Part shown: in pieces, positions 1 to 7,095 of the stretch
How the letters are laid out: each line of letters begins with the position of its first letter
Numbering within the stretch: position 1 is the stretch's first letter
From: Erysipelothrix rhusiopathiae
GTDB taxonomy: Bacteria; Bacillota_I; Bacilli_A; Erysipelotrichales; Erysipelotrichaceae
Length of the DNA: 22,769 bases
Reading direction: 5' to 3'
Assembly (NCBI GenBank): GCA_902797585.1
Contig: CADBTK010000053.1
Coordinates: 1 to 22,769 of the forward strand
Notes under the pieces: model-generated
What the model saw: the letters and a program-made list of their open reading frames with translations, nothing else
What the model was told of the DNA's origin: nothing
Database searches by the model: none
Program-made: the position numbers and the translations under genes

Positions 1-1101
1 TAAAGGAAAGATATTGGATGTAATAGGATGATCAAAGGATAAAAATTCATGAAAGGTTTGAAATGAAGCTTTCTTTTTCATTTGATCCAAATCATGATAC
101 ATCGTATATTTTGGCAACGCTTGATGATCGGTTACCATATCTTGAATAAAAGTAATACTTTCTTCTGTAATTTCTTTTTTTGCTCGTTGAATCTCTTCTT
201 CGCTTGATAAAATTACTTGCCCTTTTACATAATCTAGAATGGAATTTGTAGTGGTATAAGCATAATACCAATAAAGATGTGGTTGGATATCATAGCTTTC
301 TAACGCTTGTAAATCAGCTTCAATATGATCTTGCAGTCTTTCGGCTTCTTCTTCTCTACATTTCTTTTTTTCTTTTTCCAAACGTTCTAACACTTGTTGG
401 GAAATGGATGATAGTTGTTCATCCGTAAATAAGATATCGGTTGCAGGAGCAATATCTACATGATCAATATGTTGTAAGGTACGTTGTGTTTGCACATCAA
501 ATGTTCGAATGGATTCAATAATCGTATCAAAGAATTCAATGCGAATCGGATGTGGATAGGATAAAGAAAAAATATCTATGATTCCCCCACGTTTGGCATA
601 TGTACATGGACGTTGTACATATTGAAGATGTCCATAACCACTTCGATGTAGTTTTTCCAATAGTTGATCCATATCAATTTCTTGATTGACCGATAAAGAG
701 AAGCACCCTTCTTTAAAACGTTGAATATCTGGTAAATAGCGAACAAAGGCTGCTGTATTACAAATAATAATGCGTGGTTTTTCTTCACTGACACAAGCAT
801 ATAAACTCGATAACATATCTTCTTTGTCTTCGGGACTGGCCGCAATTGCTTGCACGCGAAGACTATCTTCCATGACAAAAAGCAGCACATCTTCCAACAA
901 GGGGGCTAGTCGTTGGTAGAGTTGCTGAGCATGATAACGATTCTTTTTTACAATAATTCTTGTTTGCTTATCCTTTAAAAAGGCACTAGCCAACAATAGA
1001 GCTTCTTCCATATCAAATAAGTTTCCGGCATCATTACCGCCTTGGCAGATATGTTGCACTAACTCATTTGACTGTAAAGAGAGAAGAATGTCTTGTTTCA
1101 A
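1..1101 (-). CDS. mfd: Transcription-repair coupling factor Mfd, N-terminal part (runs off the window)
   Basis: Mfd is a DNA translocase that removes stalled RNA polymerase and recruits UvrA to lesions. An open frame of 367 codons runs from 1101 to the window edge without a stop, covering only the N-terminal third of a protein usually near 1150 residues. The UvrB-homology region is recognisable: GYGHLQYVQRP followed by the strongly conserved RGGIIDIF (about residues 169-176), then PIRIEFFDT and SIRTFDVQTQR. The translocase motifs would lie beyond position 1. The start is a TTG at 1099-1101; it is chosen because GGAGG (1110-1114) sits 8 bases upstream and no in-frame ATG is close. The gene begins 4 bases after the pth stop, so the two are co-transcribed. 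A 104-codon frame at 576-890 on the same strand is out of frame with it and is a shadow. Confidence 0.9.
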   Translation of the reverse strand, partial: MKQDILLSLQSNELVQHICQGGNDAGNLFDMEEALLLASAFLKDKQTRIIVKKNRYHAQQLYQRLAPLLEDVLLFVMEDSLRVQAIAASPEDKEDMLSSLYACVSEEKPRIIICNTAAFVRYLPDIQRFKEGCFSLSVNQEIDMDQLLEKLHRSGYGHLQYVQRPCTYAKRGGIIDIFSLSYPHPIRIEFFDTIIESIRTFDVQTQRTLQHIDHVDIAPATDILFTDEQLSSISQQVLERLEKEKKKCREEEAERLQDHIEADLQALESYDIQPHLYWYYAYTTTNSILDYVKGQVILSSEEEIQRAKKEITEESITFIQDMVTDHQALPKYTMYHDLDQMKKKASFQTFHEFLSFDHPITSNIFPL

Positions 1102-1105
1102 ACAA

Positions 1106-1672
1106 TCAACCTCCTTTTTTGTTATATTGATTCATCGTTTCAACAAATGAATGGTCCATTAAATAATCAATAGCACTTGCTGCATGATTAATCGCATTTT
1201 GTAAATCTTCTTTTTCTTCTTCTTTAAATTTTGATAAAACCCAATCCACAATTTTTATTTGTGGATCGCGTCCAATTCCTACGCGTACACGGGCAAATTT
1301 ATCTGTAAAGATACAATGAATGATACTTTTCATTCCTTTTTGTCCCCCATCGCTACCTTTTTCACGTAATCGAACGGCACCAACTGGTAGAGCAATATCA
1401 TCATAGGCAACAATGATATCTTCAGCTCCTACTTTATAAAAATCCAAACATTCACGAACTGCAAATCCACTATTATTCATAAATGTCGTTGGTTTTAAAA
1501 GAATAACTTTTTCCCCTTTGATATGTGTTGTGGCAATCATGGCTTGGAATTTTTCTTGATTAAAAGAAAGTCCCCATTTATCTGCTAGGGCATCTAATAC
1601 CATAAATCCTGCATTGTGTCGGGTATTTTGATAACGAACACCCGGGTTTCCTAATCCTACAATAATCTTCAT
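1106..1672 (-). CDS. pth: Peptidyl-tRNA hydrolase
   Basis: Pth cleaves the ester bond of peptidyl-tRNA released from stalled ribosomes, recycling the tRNA in the cytoplasm. At 188 residues it has the normal family length. It opens with the hallmark VGLGNPG, followed by the catalytic region TRHNAG with His19; Asn9, Asn66 (FMNNSG) and Asp91 (AYDDIALP) match the known active-site positions. The stretch that is usually GGHNG reads GGQKG (residues 109-113), so the Asn equivalent to E. coli Asn114 is Lys112 here. Overall conservation still makes the assignment safe. It is the first gene of a pth-mfd transcription unit, separated from jag by a terminator. The ribosome site is weak (AGAGAG). Confidence 0.96.
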   Translation of the reverse strand: MKIIVGLGNPGVRYQNTRHNAGFMVLDALADKWGLSFNQEKFQAMIATTHIKGEKVILLKPTTFMNNSGFAVRECLDFYKVGAEDIIVAYDDIALPVGAVRLREKGSDGGQKGMKSIIHCIFTDKFARVRVGIGRDPQIKIVDWVLSKFKEEEKEDLQNAINHAASAIDYLMDHSFVETMNQYNKKGG

Positions 1673-1692
1673 ATTTCTCTCTTTTCTTATAC

Positions 1693-1698
1693 ATTATA
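1693..1698 (-). promoter_or_regulatory. Putative -10 element for pth-mfd
   Basis: Read on the minus strand this is a perfect TATAAT, 21 bases before the pth start codon. The -35 position falls inside the jag terminator stem (CAACCT) and is a poor match, so this is a suggestion based on the -10 box and on the terminator just upstream. Confidence 0.35.
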
Positions 1699-1710
1699 CA
1701 AAATTTGATG

Positions 1711-1734
1711 AAAAAAGGTTGCCTGTGGCAACCT
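1711..1734 (-). terminator. Intrinsic terminator after jag
   Basis: On the minus strand AGGTTGCC, loop ACA, GGCAACCT forms a perfect 8-bp GC-containing stem followed by a run of T. It begins directly after the jag stop codon and ends the rpmH-rnpA-yidC-jag unit. Confidence 0.9.
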
Positions 1735-1735
1735 A

Positions 1736-2365
1736 TTACGCGTCGATTTCTTTTCCTGGAGTATATAGGATATTGATGTGACGTTTTTCTCCTTCTCCAC
1801 TGGATTGAGTAGAGATATCTTTCATATTTGTTAAGGCGTTGTGAACCGCTTTTCTTTCATCGGCACTCATTGGATCTAAACTAGCATCCACTTTTGTACG
1901 ACGAACATCTTTCGCTACACGTACAGCCATCTTACGCAATTTTTCATAGCGTTCTTCTTTATATCCATTGACATCAATCAATAGACCAATTTTCTTTTTG
2001 AATTGAGCACTAGCAGCTACTTTTACTAAGCGGTTGAATGCTTGTAAACTACGTCCTGCTTTTCCAATTAAAATCGCATTGTTGTTGGTATCCACCGATA
2101 CTCGATAGAATCCATTGTCATTTTCTACCACAACACTTCCATCTAATTGGGCATTATCGAAATATGTTTGTACATAGTCATGAATAAATGTTTCAATGTC
2201 TTTTTTACTATATACTTCGATTTCTACGTTTTTCCCAATTCCTAAGAAACCGCTTTTTTCTTCTAATACATTGTGGTAAAGATCTTCAACTTCCACACCT
2301 TTTGCTTGAGCTGCGGCTTTTAAAGCTTCTTCTAAACTTTTTCCAGTAAACTTTTCGAATTCCAT
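1736..2365 (-). CDS. jag: RNA-binding protein Jag/KhpB (Jag-N, KH and R3H domains)
   Basis: Jag (KhpB/EloR) is a cytoplasmic RNA-binding protein that, with KhpA, affects cell elongation and division in several Gram-positives. The 209 residues hold the expected three parts: the Jag-N domain (about 1-50, with SLEEAL and KSGFLGIGKNVEIEV), a KH domain with a GKAG loop (about residues 101-104), and a C-terminal R3H domain (about 145-207, RVAKDVRRTKVDASLDPMS then ERKAVHNAL). It follows yidC by 15 bases with an AAGGAGG ribosome site, the usual pairing of these two genes. The usual downstream mnmE-mnmG block is absent; a terminator follows immediately. Confidence 0.95.
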   Translation of the reverse strand: MEFEKFTGKSLEEALKAAAQAKGVEVEDLYHNVLEEKSGFLGIGKNVEIEVYSKKDIETFIHDYVQTYFDNAQLDGSVVVENDNGFYRVSVDTNNNAILIGKAGRSLQAFNRLVKVAASAQFKKKIGLLIDVNGYKEERYEKLRKMAVRVAKDVRRTKVDASLDPMSADERKAVHNALTNMKDISTQSSGEGEKRHINILYTPGKEIDA

Positions 2366-2380
2366 TTCAGAAATCCTCCT

Positions 2381-3373
2381 TTATACTTGGGCACTTGTCT
2401 TATGAATAAACAAAGACTGTGCAATACGGATAATAGATGATACACACCAATAGAATGACATGGCTGCTGGCCATCCGATATAAATGAAGGCAAACATTAC
2501 TGTCATCATATACATACTTGTTTGCATAGAATTAGCCATATTTCCTTGTTCTTCTTTGCGATATGCATGCTCTTTTTTTCCTTGAGCTTTTTCACGAGAT
2601 TTGCGTAACCAGTTTGGTAATTGTGTTGTTACAAATTGAAGAATAACCATCAATATATAAATAACAATAATTCCAATCGTACCTGTTTTAAAAGCTTCCA
2701 TTGGTGTTTGTTCCAAGCGAATTCCCATGAATGTTCCATGAATAACACTAGCAGCTCGTACAGTTGCATAATACATACCCATCATAATTGGCATTTGTAT
2801 AAATAGAACCAAAATACTTCCTAGTGGATGAATATCGTATTTTTTATACAAGGCTTGTGTTTCTTGATACATCTTCATTTGTGAATCTTGATCATTGCGT
2901 CCTGCATATTTTGCCTGAATTTTTTGAATATCTGGCTGAATTTCTTGCATACGTTGTGTAGATTCTTGTGATTTACGTGTAAAGATGAATACCAATCCCT
3001 GAATCAAAACAGTAGCAACAATAATACCAATTCCAGCATCTGCTTTCTTTGCGACTAAGTTAATTAATGTAGCCAATGGCCAAACAATTAATCCATCGAA
3101 CCATCCATTAGACCATGCATCTTTCCAAGACATAGGTTTGATTACGATGTCGTCGTTTTTCTTCAATTTTGAATACTCTTTTTTTAATTTTTCATCTTTA
3201 ATTTCTTCAACATTCACTTCTGATTTTTTGAAAGTGACTTGTTCGTTGGCAATAATTTTGTCAACTTTTGTTTTACCATCTCGTCCACGTGGCGCACTAC
3301 ATCCTGTTAATGTCAACAAGACAAAGAAGGCGACAAACAATAATTTACCTTTTCCTTTAAACATTTTTCTCAT
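2381..3373 (-). CDS. yidC: Membrane protein insertase YidC/SpoIIIJ-type lipoprotein
   Basis: YidC inserts and folds proteins in the cytoplasmic membrane, alone or with SecYEG. The start is placed at the ATG at 3371-3373 (MRKMFKGKGK), because GAGGG lies just upstream and this gives a proper lipoprotein signal; the frame is open 7 codons further but those overlap the end of rnpA. Of 330 residues, the first 25 are a signal peptide ending in the lipobox LTGC, with Cys25 as the lipidated residue, typical of Gram-positive YidC. Hydrophobic segments follow, with the hydrophilic-groove Arg in FIFTRKSQ, a cytoplasmic coiled loop rich in Gln and Lys, then three or more further membrane helices (QMPIMMGMYYATV, IIVIYILMVILQFV, AAMSFYWCVSSIIRIAQ). 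It lies between rnpA and jag, the canonical order near oriC. Confidence 0.95.
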   Translation of the reverse strand: MRKMFKGKGKLLFVAFFVLLTLTGCSAPRGRDGKTKVDKIIANEQVTFKKSEVNVEEIKDEKLKKEYSKLKKNDDIVIKPMSWKDAWSNGWFDGLIVWPLATLINLVAKKADAGIGIIVATVLIQGLVFIFTRKSQESTQRMQEIQPDIQKIQAKYAGRNDQDSQMKMYQETQALYKKYDIHPLGSILVLFIQMPIMMGMYYATVRAASVIHGTFMGIRLEQTPMEAFKTGTIGIIVIYILMVILQFVTTQLPNWLRKSREKAQGKKEHAYRKEEQGNMANSMQTSMYMMTVMFAFIYIGWPAAMSFYWCVSSIIRIAQSLFIHKTSAQV

Positions 3374-3383
3374 TTCAATACCC

Positions 3384-3710
3384 TCATACATCAATCTTCT
3401 GAATCATCTGTTTTAATTGATCATAGTTTTCTTGATAAGAAAGTTTTGTGTATCTTGGTCTTACAATAAAAATACAGTCAAACTCTTCATCAAAACGAAA
3501 CAAAGAATCCACCATGCTGCGGACTTGTCGTTTGATTTTATTGCGCTTGACTGCATTGCCCAATTTTTTCCCGACACTAATTCCAACACGGGCATGGTCT
3601 TCTTTTCGTTTGATGTAATAACAGACAAAAGAAGATGATTTCACAAATGAATGATGTTGAATAATGGATGAAAATTCTTGGTTTTTACAAACTCTATACT
3701 CTTTTTTCAT
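3384..3710 (-). CDS. rnpA: Ribonuclease P protein component
   Basis: RnpA binds the catalytic RNase P RNA and helps it cleave the 5' leader of pre-tRNAs. The 108-residue protein starts MKKEYRVCKNQEFSSII and holds the signature RNR-type helix RNKIKRQVR (about residues 54-62), preceded by VGISVGKKLGNAV. Length and sequence are typical. The ATG at 3708-3710 follows an AAGGA ribosome site. The gene lies 45 bases after rpmH with a hairpin and T-run in between, and its stop codon lies 10 bases before the yidC start. Rpm-rnp-yidC-jag co-transcription is likely. Confidence 0.96.
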   Translation of the reverse strand: MKKEYRVCKNQEFSSIIQHHSFVKSSSFVCYYIKRKEDHARVGISVGKKLGNAVKRNKIKRQVRSMVDSLFRFDEEFDCIFIVRPRYTKLSYQENYDQLKQMIQKIDV

Positions 3711-3730
3711 CGCATTTCCTTCAACAAGAC

Positions 3731-3754
3731 AAAAAAACCACCGATTTGGTGATT
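3731..3754 (-). terminator. Hairpin with T-run between rpmH and rnpA (attenuator candidate)
   Basis: On the minus strand AATCACC, loop AAATC, GGTGGTT makes a 7-bp stem (one G-T pair) followed by seven T. It starts two bases after the rpmH stop and ends about 20 bases before the rnpA start. No promoter is visible between it and rnpA, so it would act as a partial terminator that keeps ribosomal protein output above that of the genes further on. Confidence 0.7.
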
Positions 3755-3755
3755 T

Positions 3756-3890
3756 CTATGCGGATAATACCTTTCTTCCTTTTGCTCGTCTACGAGCTAG
3801 AACATTACGGCCACCTACCGTTGCCATACGTGCACGGAATCCGTGTGTTCTTTGGTGTTTTATTTTACTTGGTTGATATGTTCTTTTCAT
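3756..3890 (-). CDS. rpmH: 50S ribosomal protein L34
   Basis: The 44-residue protein reads [20 protein letters not shown] at its start, then [23 protein letters not shown], which is L34 in full: a small, very basic structural protein of the large ribosomal subunit. Its AAAGGGGTG ribosome site lies just upstream of the ATG at 3888-3890, and it is read from the best promoter in the window. It is the first gene of the rpmH-rnpA-yidC-jag unit that runs leftward from oriC. Confidence 0.98.
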   Translation of the reverse strand: MKRTYQPSKIKHQRTHGFRARMATVGGRNVLARRRAKGRKVLSA

Positions 3891-3920
3891 ATTGACACCC
3901 CTTTTTCCTATTCTTTCGTT

Positions 3921-3937
3921 TCATGTTTTTGACATGA
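3921..3937 (-). other. Small hairpin in the rpmH 5' leader
   Basis: TCATGT, loop CAAAA, ACATGA gives a 6-bp perfect stem starting just after the predicted transcription start and about 30 bases before the rpmH start codon. There is no T-run, so it is not a terminator; it may stabilise the 5' end of the mRNA. Confidence 0.45.
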
Positions 3938-3948
3938 ATTGCTGTTTT

Positions 3949-3977
3949 ATTATACGTAACCCATATTTAAAAGTCAA
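3949..3977 (-). promoter_or_regulatory. Strong housekeeping-sigma promoter of rpmH
   Basis: On the minus strand: -35 TTGACT (3972-3977), a 17-base spacer, and -10 TATAAT (3949-3954). Eleven of twelve consensus bases are present with ideal spacing. The predicted start near 3942 leaves a leader of about 50 bases before rpmH. Confidence 0.9.
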
Positions 3978-4016
3978 TGAAATTTCCTTATTTTATGCTC
4001 TTTTAGACAAGTTTTA

Positions 4017-5252
4017 CTATTCCATTCCACGTTTTTGTTTTAAATAATTGTATGCTTTATGGGCAAATGGATATAAGATTTTATTCACTGGTAAATCAAA
4101 TTCTCCAATGAATTCATTAATAATTGGATTGAAATTATCTTTGAATTTCGTTAATCCATCATCCAACGTTCCTTCTACTCCACCCATATTAGACCATTGA
4201 CATCCTCTATCAAAAGCCCATTTAAAGTTTTCTACATATTCTTTATATTGAGGCATGAATTTTTTAAAACGTTCATCCATTCCGGCATATAACATTTCAC
4301 AAGTATTTCCATATTGAATACTTAATATACCGGCAATATTGATTTCTTTATCTTCATGTCCGAATTCATTTAACACTTCTTCAAATTCTTTGACATCTTT
4401 TTGAGCAGAGCGTAATTGATCTTCCAAACGACGTTTTTTCTTTTTCGCATTTTCAGGTAATACTTCCAATTCTTTTAATACAGATTGTTCTTTTTCTTTT
4501 GCCGCTTGTGCTAATTGATATACATTACATTGCGCTAAGAAAATGACTCCACCTTCTGGATATGTTTCCATTAATAAATTGAAATATTCTTCATTACGCA
4601 AAGCAACTTGTTTACGTTGTTCTGTTAAAGCTACTAAACGAGAAAACTCTGGAACTAATTCTTTTTGTCCATGAATGATTTCTACATTTCTTTTATTGGC
4701 ATCTTTAATTAAACGCTTTGTATGTTTTGGTAAATTTTCTTCCCAATTTTCTGTTGGATAGACATTGGATTGGTATCGAGGTTGAATACTTTGTGCAATT
4801 GTTTTAGTAAACCCTTGATGTTTGGCTCCAATACTTTCAAATAAATCAATCATTGGTTGTGTAATTGGATAACGATTTTCATTGTAATCCTTACTTGCAT
4901 AATCATTGATATGAATAGCTGGATCAAATTTAATAAATAAACATTTTCTTTGTTTCGCAATTCGTTTTAATTCCAAAAAGTAATATTCCAATAATTTCTT
5001 ATTTTCATAATCCATAATAGGTCCTCTTGGAATATAGAAAAGTGTATATCCCATAGGAAGTTGACGAATTAAAACCATTCCTGTAGCAACTAATTCTTTC
5101 TTTTCGTTATATACACCAGTAATCAAATGATCCCAACTGGATTTAATGGTTGCCCAGTCATAACTTTGTAACAAATTACAATATGTATGGTTTTGAACAA
5201 ATTGTTCATATTCTTCTTTATTAATATTGGTAGAAAAATGATAAATAGTCAT
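4017..5252 (-). CDS. FemABX-family aminoacyltransferase (peptidoglycan interpeptide bridge)
   Basis: FemABX enzymes use aminoacyl-tRNA to add amino acids to the stem-peptide lysine of lipid II or peptidoglycan in the cytoplasm. The 411-residue protein shows the family pattern: two GNAT-like halves, with YDWATIKSSW and LPMGYTLFYIPRGPI near the N-terminus, and a long Lys/Glu-rich antiparallel coiled coil (about residues 240-300), the helical arm typical of FemA/FemX. The C-terminal part contains LYAGMDERFKKFMPQY and NMGGVEGTLDDGLTKFKDNFNP, a well-conserved Fem signature. The ATG at 5250-5252 follows AAGGGGG with a suitable gap; a GTG at 5273 is in frame but lacks a ribosome site. Which residue is added cannot be read from sequence. 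It stands alone, divergent from dnaA. Confidence 0.9.
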   Translation of the reverse strand: MTIYHFSTNINKEEYEQFVQNHTYCNLLQSYDWATIKSSWDHLITGVYNEKKELVATGMVLIRQLPMGYTLFYIPRGPIMDYENKKLLEYYFLELKRIAKQRKCLFIKFDPAIHINDYASKDYNENRYPITQPMIDLFESIGAKHQGFTKTIAQSIQPRYQSNVYPTENWEENLPKHTKRLIKDANKRNVEIIHGQKELVPEFSRLVALTEQRKQVALRNEEYFNLLMETYPEGGVIFLAQCNVYQLAQAAKEKEQSVLKELEVLPENAKKKKRRLEDQLRSAQKDVKEFEEVLNEFGHEDKEINIAGILSIQYGNTCEMLYAGMDERFKKFMPQYKEYVENFKWAFDRGCQWSNMGGVEGTLDDGLTKFKDNFNPIINEFIGEFDLPVNKILYPFAHKAYNYLKQKRGME

Positions 5253-5279
5253 GCTTTTCCCCCTTTTGAACACGGAATT

Positions 5280-5308
5280 ATTCTATCTCATATTTTTTAA
5301 AATCACAA
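5280..5308 (-). promoter_or_regulatory. Putative promoter of the FemABX gene
   Basis: On the minus strand: TTGTGA (5303-5308), 17 bases, TAGAAT (5280-5285). Each hexamer is one or two bases off consensus with ideal spacing, about 28 bases before the start codon. It lies at the edge of the origin region. Confidence 0.5.
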
Positions 5309-5315
5309 ATACTCG

Positions 5316-5530
5316 CATAAAAATTATAGTTATCCCCTATTAATTTTTATTTTTCCTTTTTCCCGGGATAAATATGTGGAAAAGTGATTTTATATCGATA
5401 ACTAAAACTTCTTAGAATTGGATAAGTTTTTGATAAGTCTAATTTATCCTCTTTTTTCTATTAACTTTATCCCAAATATCCCCATGTGGATAAATGAGAA
5501 TAGAAGTTTTCCACAGGGATAACTCCATTC
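5316..5530. other. oriC, upstream DnaA-box cluster (femX-dnaA intergenic region)
   Basis: This gene-free stretch between divergent femX and dnaA carries many TTATCC-core sites. A perfect box TTATCCACA is on the minus strand at 5485-5493. One-mismatch boxes are TTTTCCACA at 5507-5515 and its reverse form at 5375-5383. Looser TTATCC sites are at 5330 (TTATCCCCT), 5417-5425 (minus strand), 5444, 5467 (TTATCCCAA) and 5516-5524 (minus strand). The boxes occur on both strands and run up to the dnaA promoter, so DnaA autoregulation is expected. The surrounding sequence is very AT-rich. With the second cluster after dnaA it forms a bipartite Bacillus-type origin. Confidence 0.85.
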
Positions 5531-5562
5531 GAGTCGTGTTTTTATAATTCATTGATTTTGTG

Positions 5563-5568
5563 TATAAT
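5563..5568 (+). promoter_or_regulatory. Putative -10 box of dnaA
   Basis: TATAAT lies 24 bases before the dnaA ATG and just after the DnaA boxes. No convincing -35 hexamer is found 16-18 bases upstream, so the promoter is weak or assisted. Confidence 0.45.
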
Positions 5569-5592
5569 AATATAGATGCAAAGGAGGGTTCT

Positions 5593-6951
5593 ATGTCCAC
5601 AATTTCGTTTGAATCCATTTGGAATGAAACATTGGAAAAAATCCAAGAAATTCACTTTTTTTCTGATGATACATTTAAAAATTGGGTACGCAAGACAACT
5701 TTATTTAAAATTGAAGACAATATTGCGTATGTGGCATATCGTTCTGTCATAGTTAAAGACATTGTAACAGCTCCTCGTGCACAAGAATTAATGGAACATA
5801 CATTAAGCGATGTTTGGGGATACGATGTAAAAATTGAATTTTTAGAATATAACGATATGGAAAAAATGATGCCAGAAGAAATTGTTCAACAAAGAACAAC
5901 ACAATTAATTCAGACAGAATTTAATCCAAATTATACTTTTGATAACTTTATTGAAGGAAATTCAAATTCAGAAGCTTATGCAGCTTGTTTGAATGCTTGT
6001 ACTTCTACAAATCATTTATTTAATCCTATTATGTTATATGGAAATTCAGGATTAGGAAAAACACATTTACTTCATGCTGTGGGAAACTATTTAAAAGAAA
6101 ATAAACCAGAAGCAAAAGTTTTCTATTCTTATAGTGGAGATCTTGTATCTATATTATTAGATGCGATGAAAACAAAAAATGTTCATGGTAATACAGTGGA
6201 TATGGTGCAATCTCAATTAATTGATAATGATTATTTCTTAATTGATGATATTCAAAATTTAACGCAATCTAGTTCACAAGAAGTTTTCTTCAAAGTATAC
6301 AATGCCTTGATTGCGAAAAATGCACAAATCATTATTACTAGTGATATGCATCCTAACCAATTAACAGGAATTCAATCTCGTTTGATATCAAGATTTACCA
6401 ATGGTTTAATTTCTTGTATCCAACGACCAGAATTTGATACATCTCGTGCCATTATTCGTAAGAAAATGGAAGGATATGAAGAAACATGTGTTATGACCGA
6501 TGAAGTCATAGATTTTCTAGCAACAAAATTTAGTGATGATGTTCGTAAATTAGAAGGAAATCTTAATAAATTAATTTTTAATGCCACATTAGAGAATCCT
6601 GAAGTCATCGATATTCATTTTGCAGAAAAGATTTTATCCGATTCTATATCTATTGCCAAAGAAGATGAGTTAACACCGAAAAAGATAAAAAAAGCAGTAA
6701 CTCGTTATTATGGATTATCTTATAAAGATATAGAAGGAAAATCTAGACAAAAGAAATTAGTAACGGCTCGTCATATGTATGTATATCTAAACTATAAAAT
6801 GTTGAATTTATCATGGACTCAGATTGGTCAACAATTAGGAAATCGTGATCATTCAACAATTAAAAACTCATATGATCGTGCTAGTGAAATGATGAAAAAA
6901 GACAAAGCATTTAAATTGGCGATGAAACAAATAAAAGAACAACTTCAATAG
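5593..6951 (+). CDS. dnaA: Chromosomal replication initiator protein DnaA
   Basis: DnaA binds TTATCCACA boxes, oligomerises with ATP and opens oriC. The start is the ATG at 5593, because AAAGGAGG (5579-5586) lies just upstream; an in-frame GTG at 5560 is not needed. The 452 residues contain domain I (about 1-85), a very short linker (about 90-108), the AAA+ domain with Walker A GNSGLGKT (150-157), Walker B FLIDDI (215-220) and the arginine-finger region SRLISRF (262-268), and the domain IV signature RDHSTIKNSYDR (418 on) that reads the DnaA box. DnaA boxes flank the gene on both sides. It heads the plus-strand replichore and dnaN follows after 144 bases. Confidence 0.98.
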   Translation: MSTISFESIWNETLEKIQEIHFFSDDTFKNWVRKTTLFKIEDNIAYVAYRSVIVKDIVTAPRAQELMEHTLSDVWGYDVKIEFLEYNDMEKMMPEEIVQQRTTQLIQTEFNPNYTFDNFIEGNSNSEAYAACLNACTSTNHLFNPIMLYGNSGLGKTHLLHAVGNYLKENKPEAKVFYSYSGDLVSILLDAMKTKNVHGNTVDMVQSQLIDNDYFLIDDIQNLTQSSSQEVFFKVYNALIAKNAQIIITSDMHPNQLTGIQSRLISRFTNGLISCIQRPEFDTSRAIIRKKMEGYEETCVMTDEVIDFLATKFSDDVRKLEGNLNKLIFNATLENPEVIDIHFAEKILSDSISIAKEDELTPKKIKKAVTRYYGLSYKDIEGKSRQKKLVTARHMYVYLNYKMLNLSWTQIGQQLGNRDHSTIKNSYDRASEMMKKDKAFKLAMKQIKEQLQ

Positions 6952-7061
6952 TTTTCCCCACTTATCCACAGACAATCTCAGTCAAAAAATAAGTGTAGAC
7001 TAGATAAATAAAGAAAAGTTGACCTTTTATCCCCACTATCCACGCCTTATTATTATTACTT
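6952..7061 (+). other. oriC, downstream DnaA boxes and DnaA-trio tract (dnaA-dnaN)
   Basis: A perfect DnaA box TTATCCACA stands at 6962-6970, with TTTTCCCCA at 6952-6960 just before it. Two further boxes abut head-to-tail: TTATCCCCA (7027-7035) and CTATCCACG (7036-7044). Two C residues later comes TTATTATTATTACTT (7047-7061); its complement read 3' to 5' is AAT four times then GAA, five consecutive matches to the DnaA-trio consensus 3'-[G/A]A[T/A]-5'. A further AT-only tract continues to about 7079. Box pair, short GC step and trios is the basal unwinding arrangement described for Bacillus subtilis, so strand opening is inferred to begin here. Confidence 0.75.
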
Positions 7062-7095
7062 TAAATAAAAATATATAGAAAAAGGAGATTTGACT

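Noticed and set aside
576..890. Minus-strand 104-codon open frame starting MCCFLSWK
   Set aside because: It is out of frame with, and fully inside, the clear Mfd coding frame on the same strand; it has no family resemblance.
1636..1648. CCCGGG in pth as a second Noc-like site
   Set aside because: The flanks (ACACCCGGGTTTC) do not match the TTTCCCGGGAAA pattern and the bases encode the conserved GNPG motif.
5323..5328. Second TATAAT (minus strand) as an extra femX promoter
   Set aside because: The -35 position reads ATAAAA; isolated -10-like words are common in this AT-rich origin.
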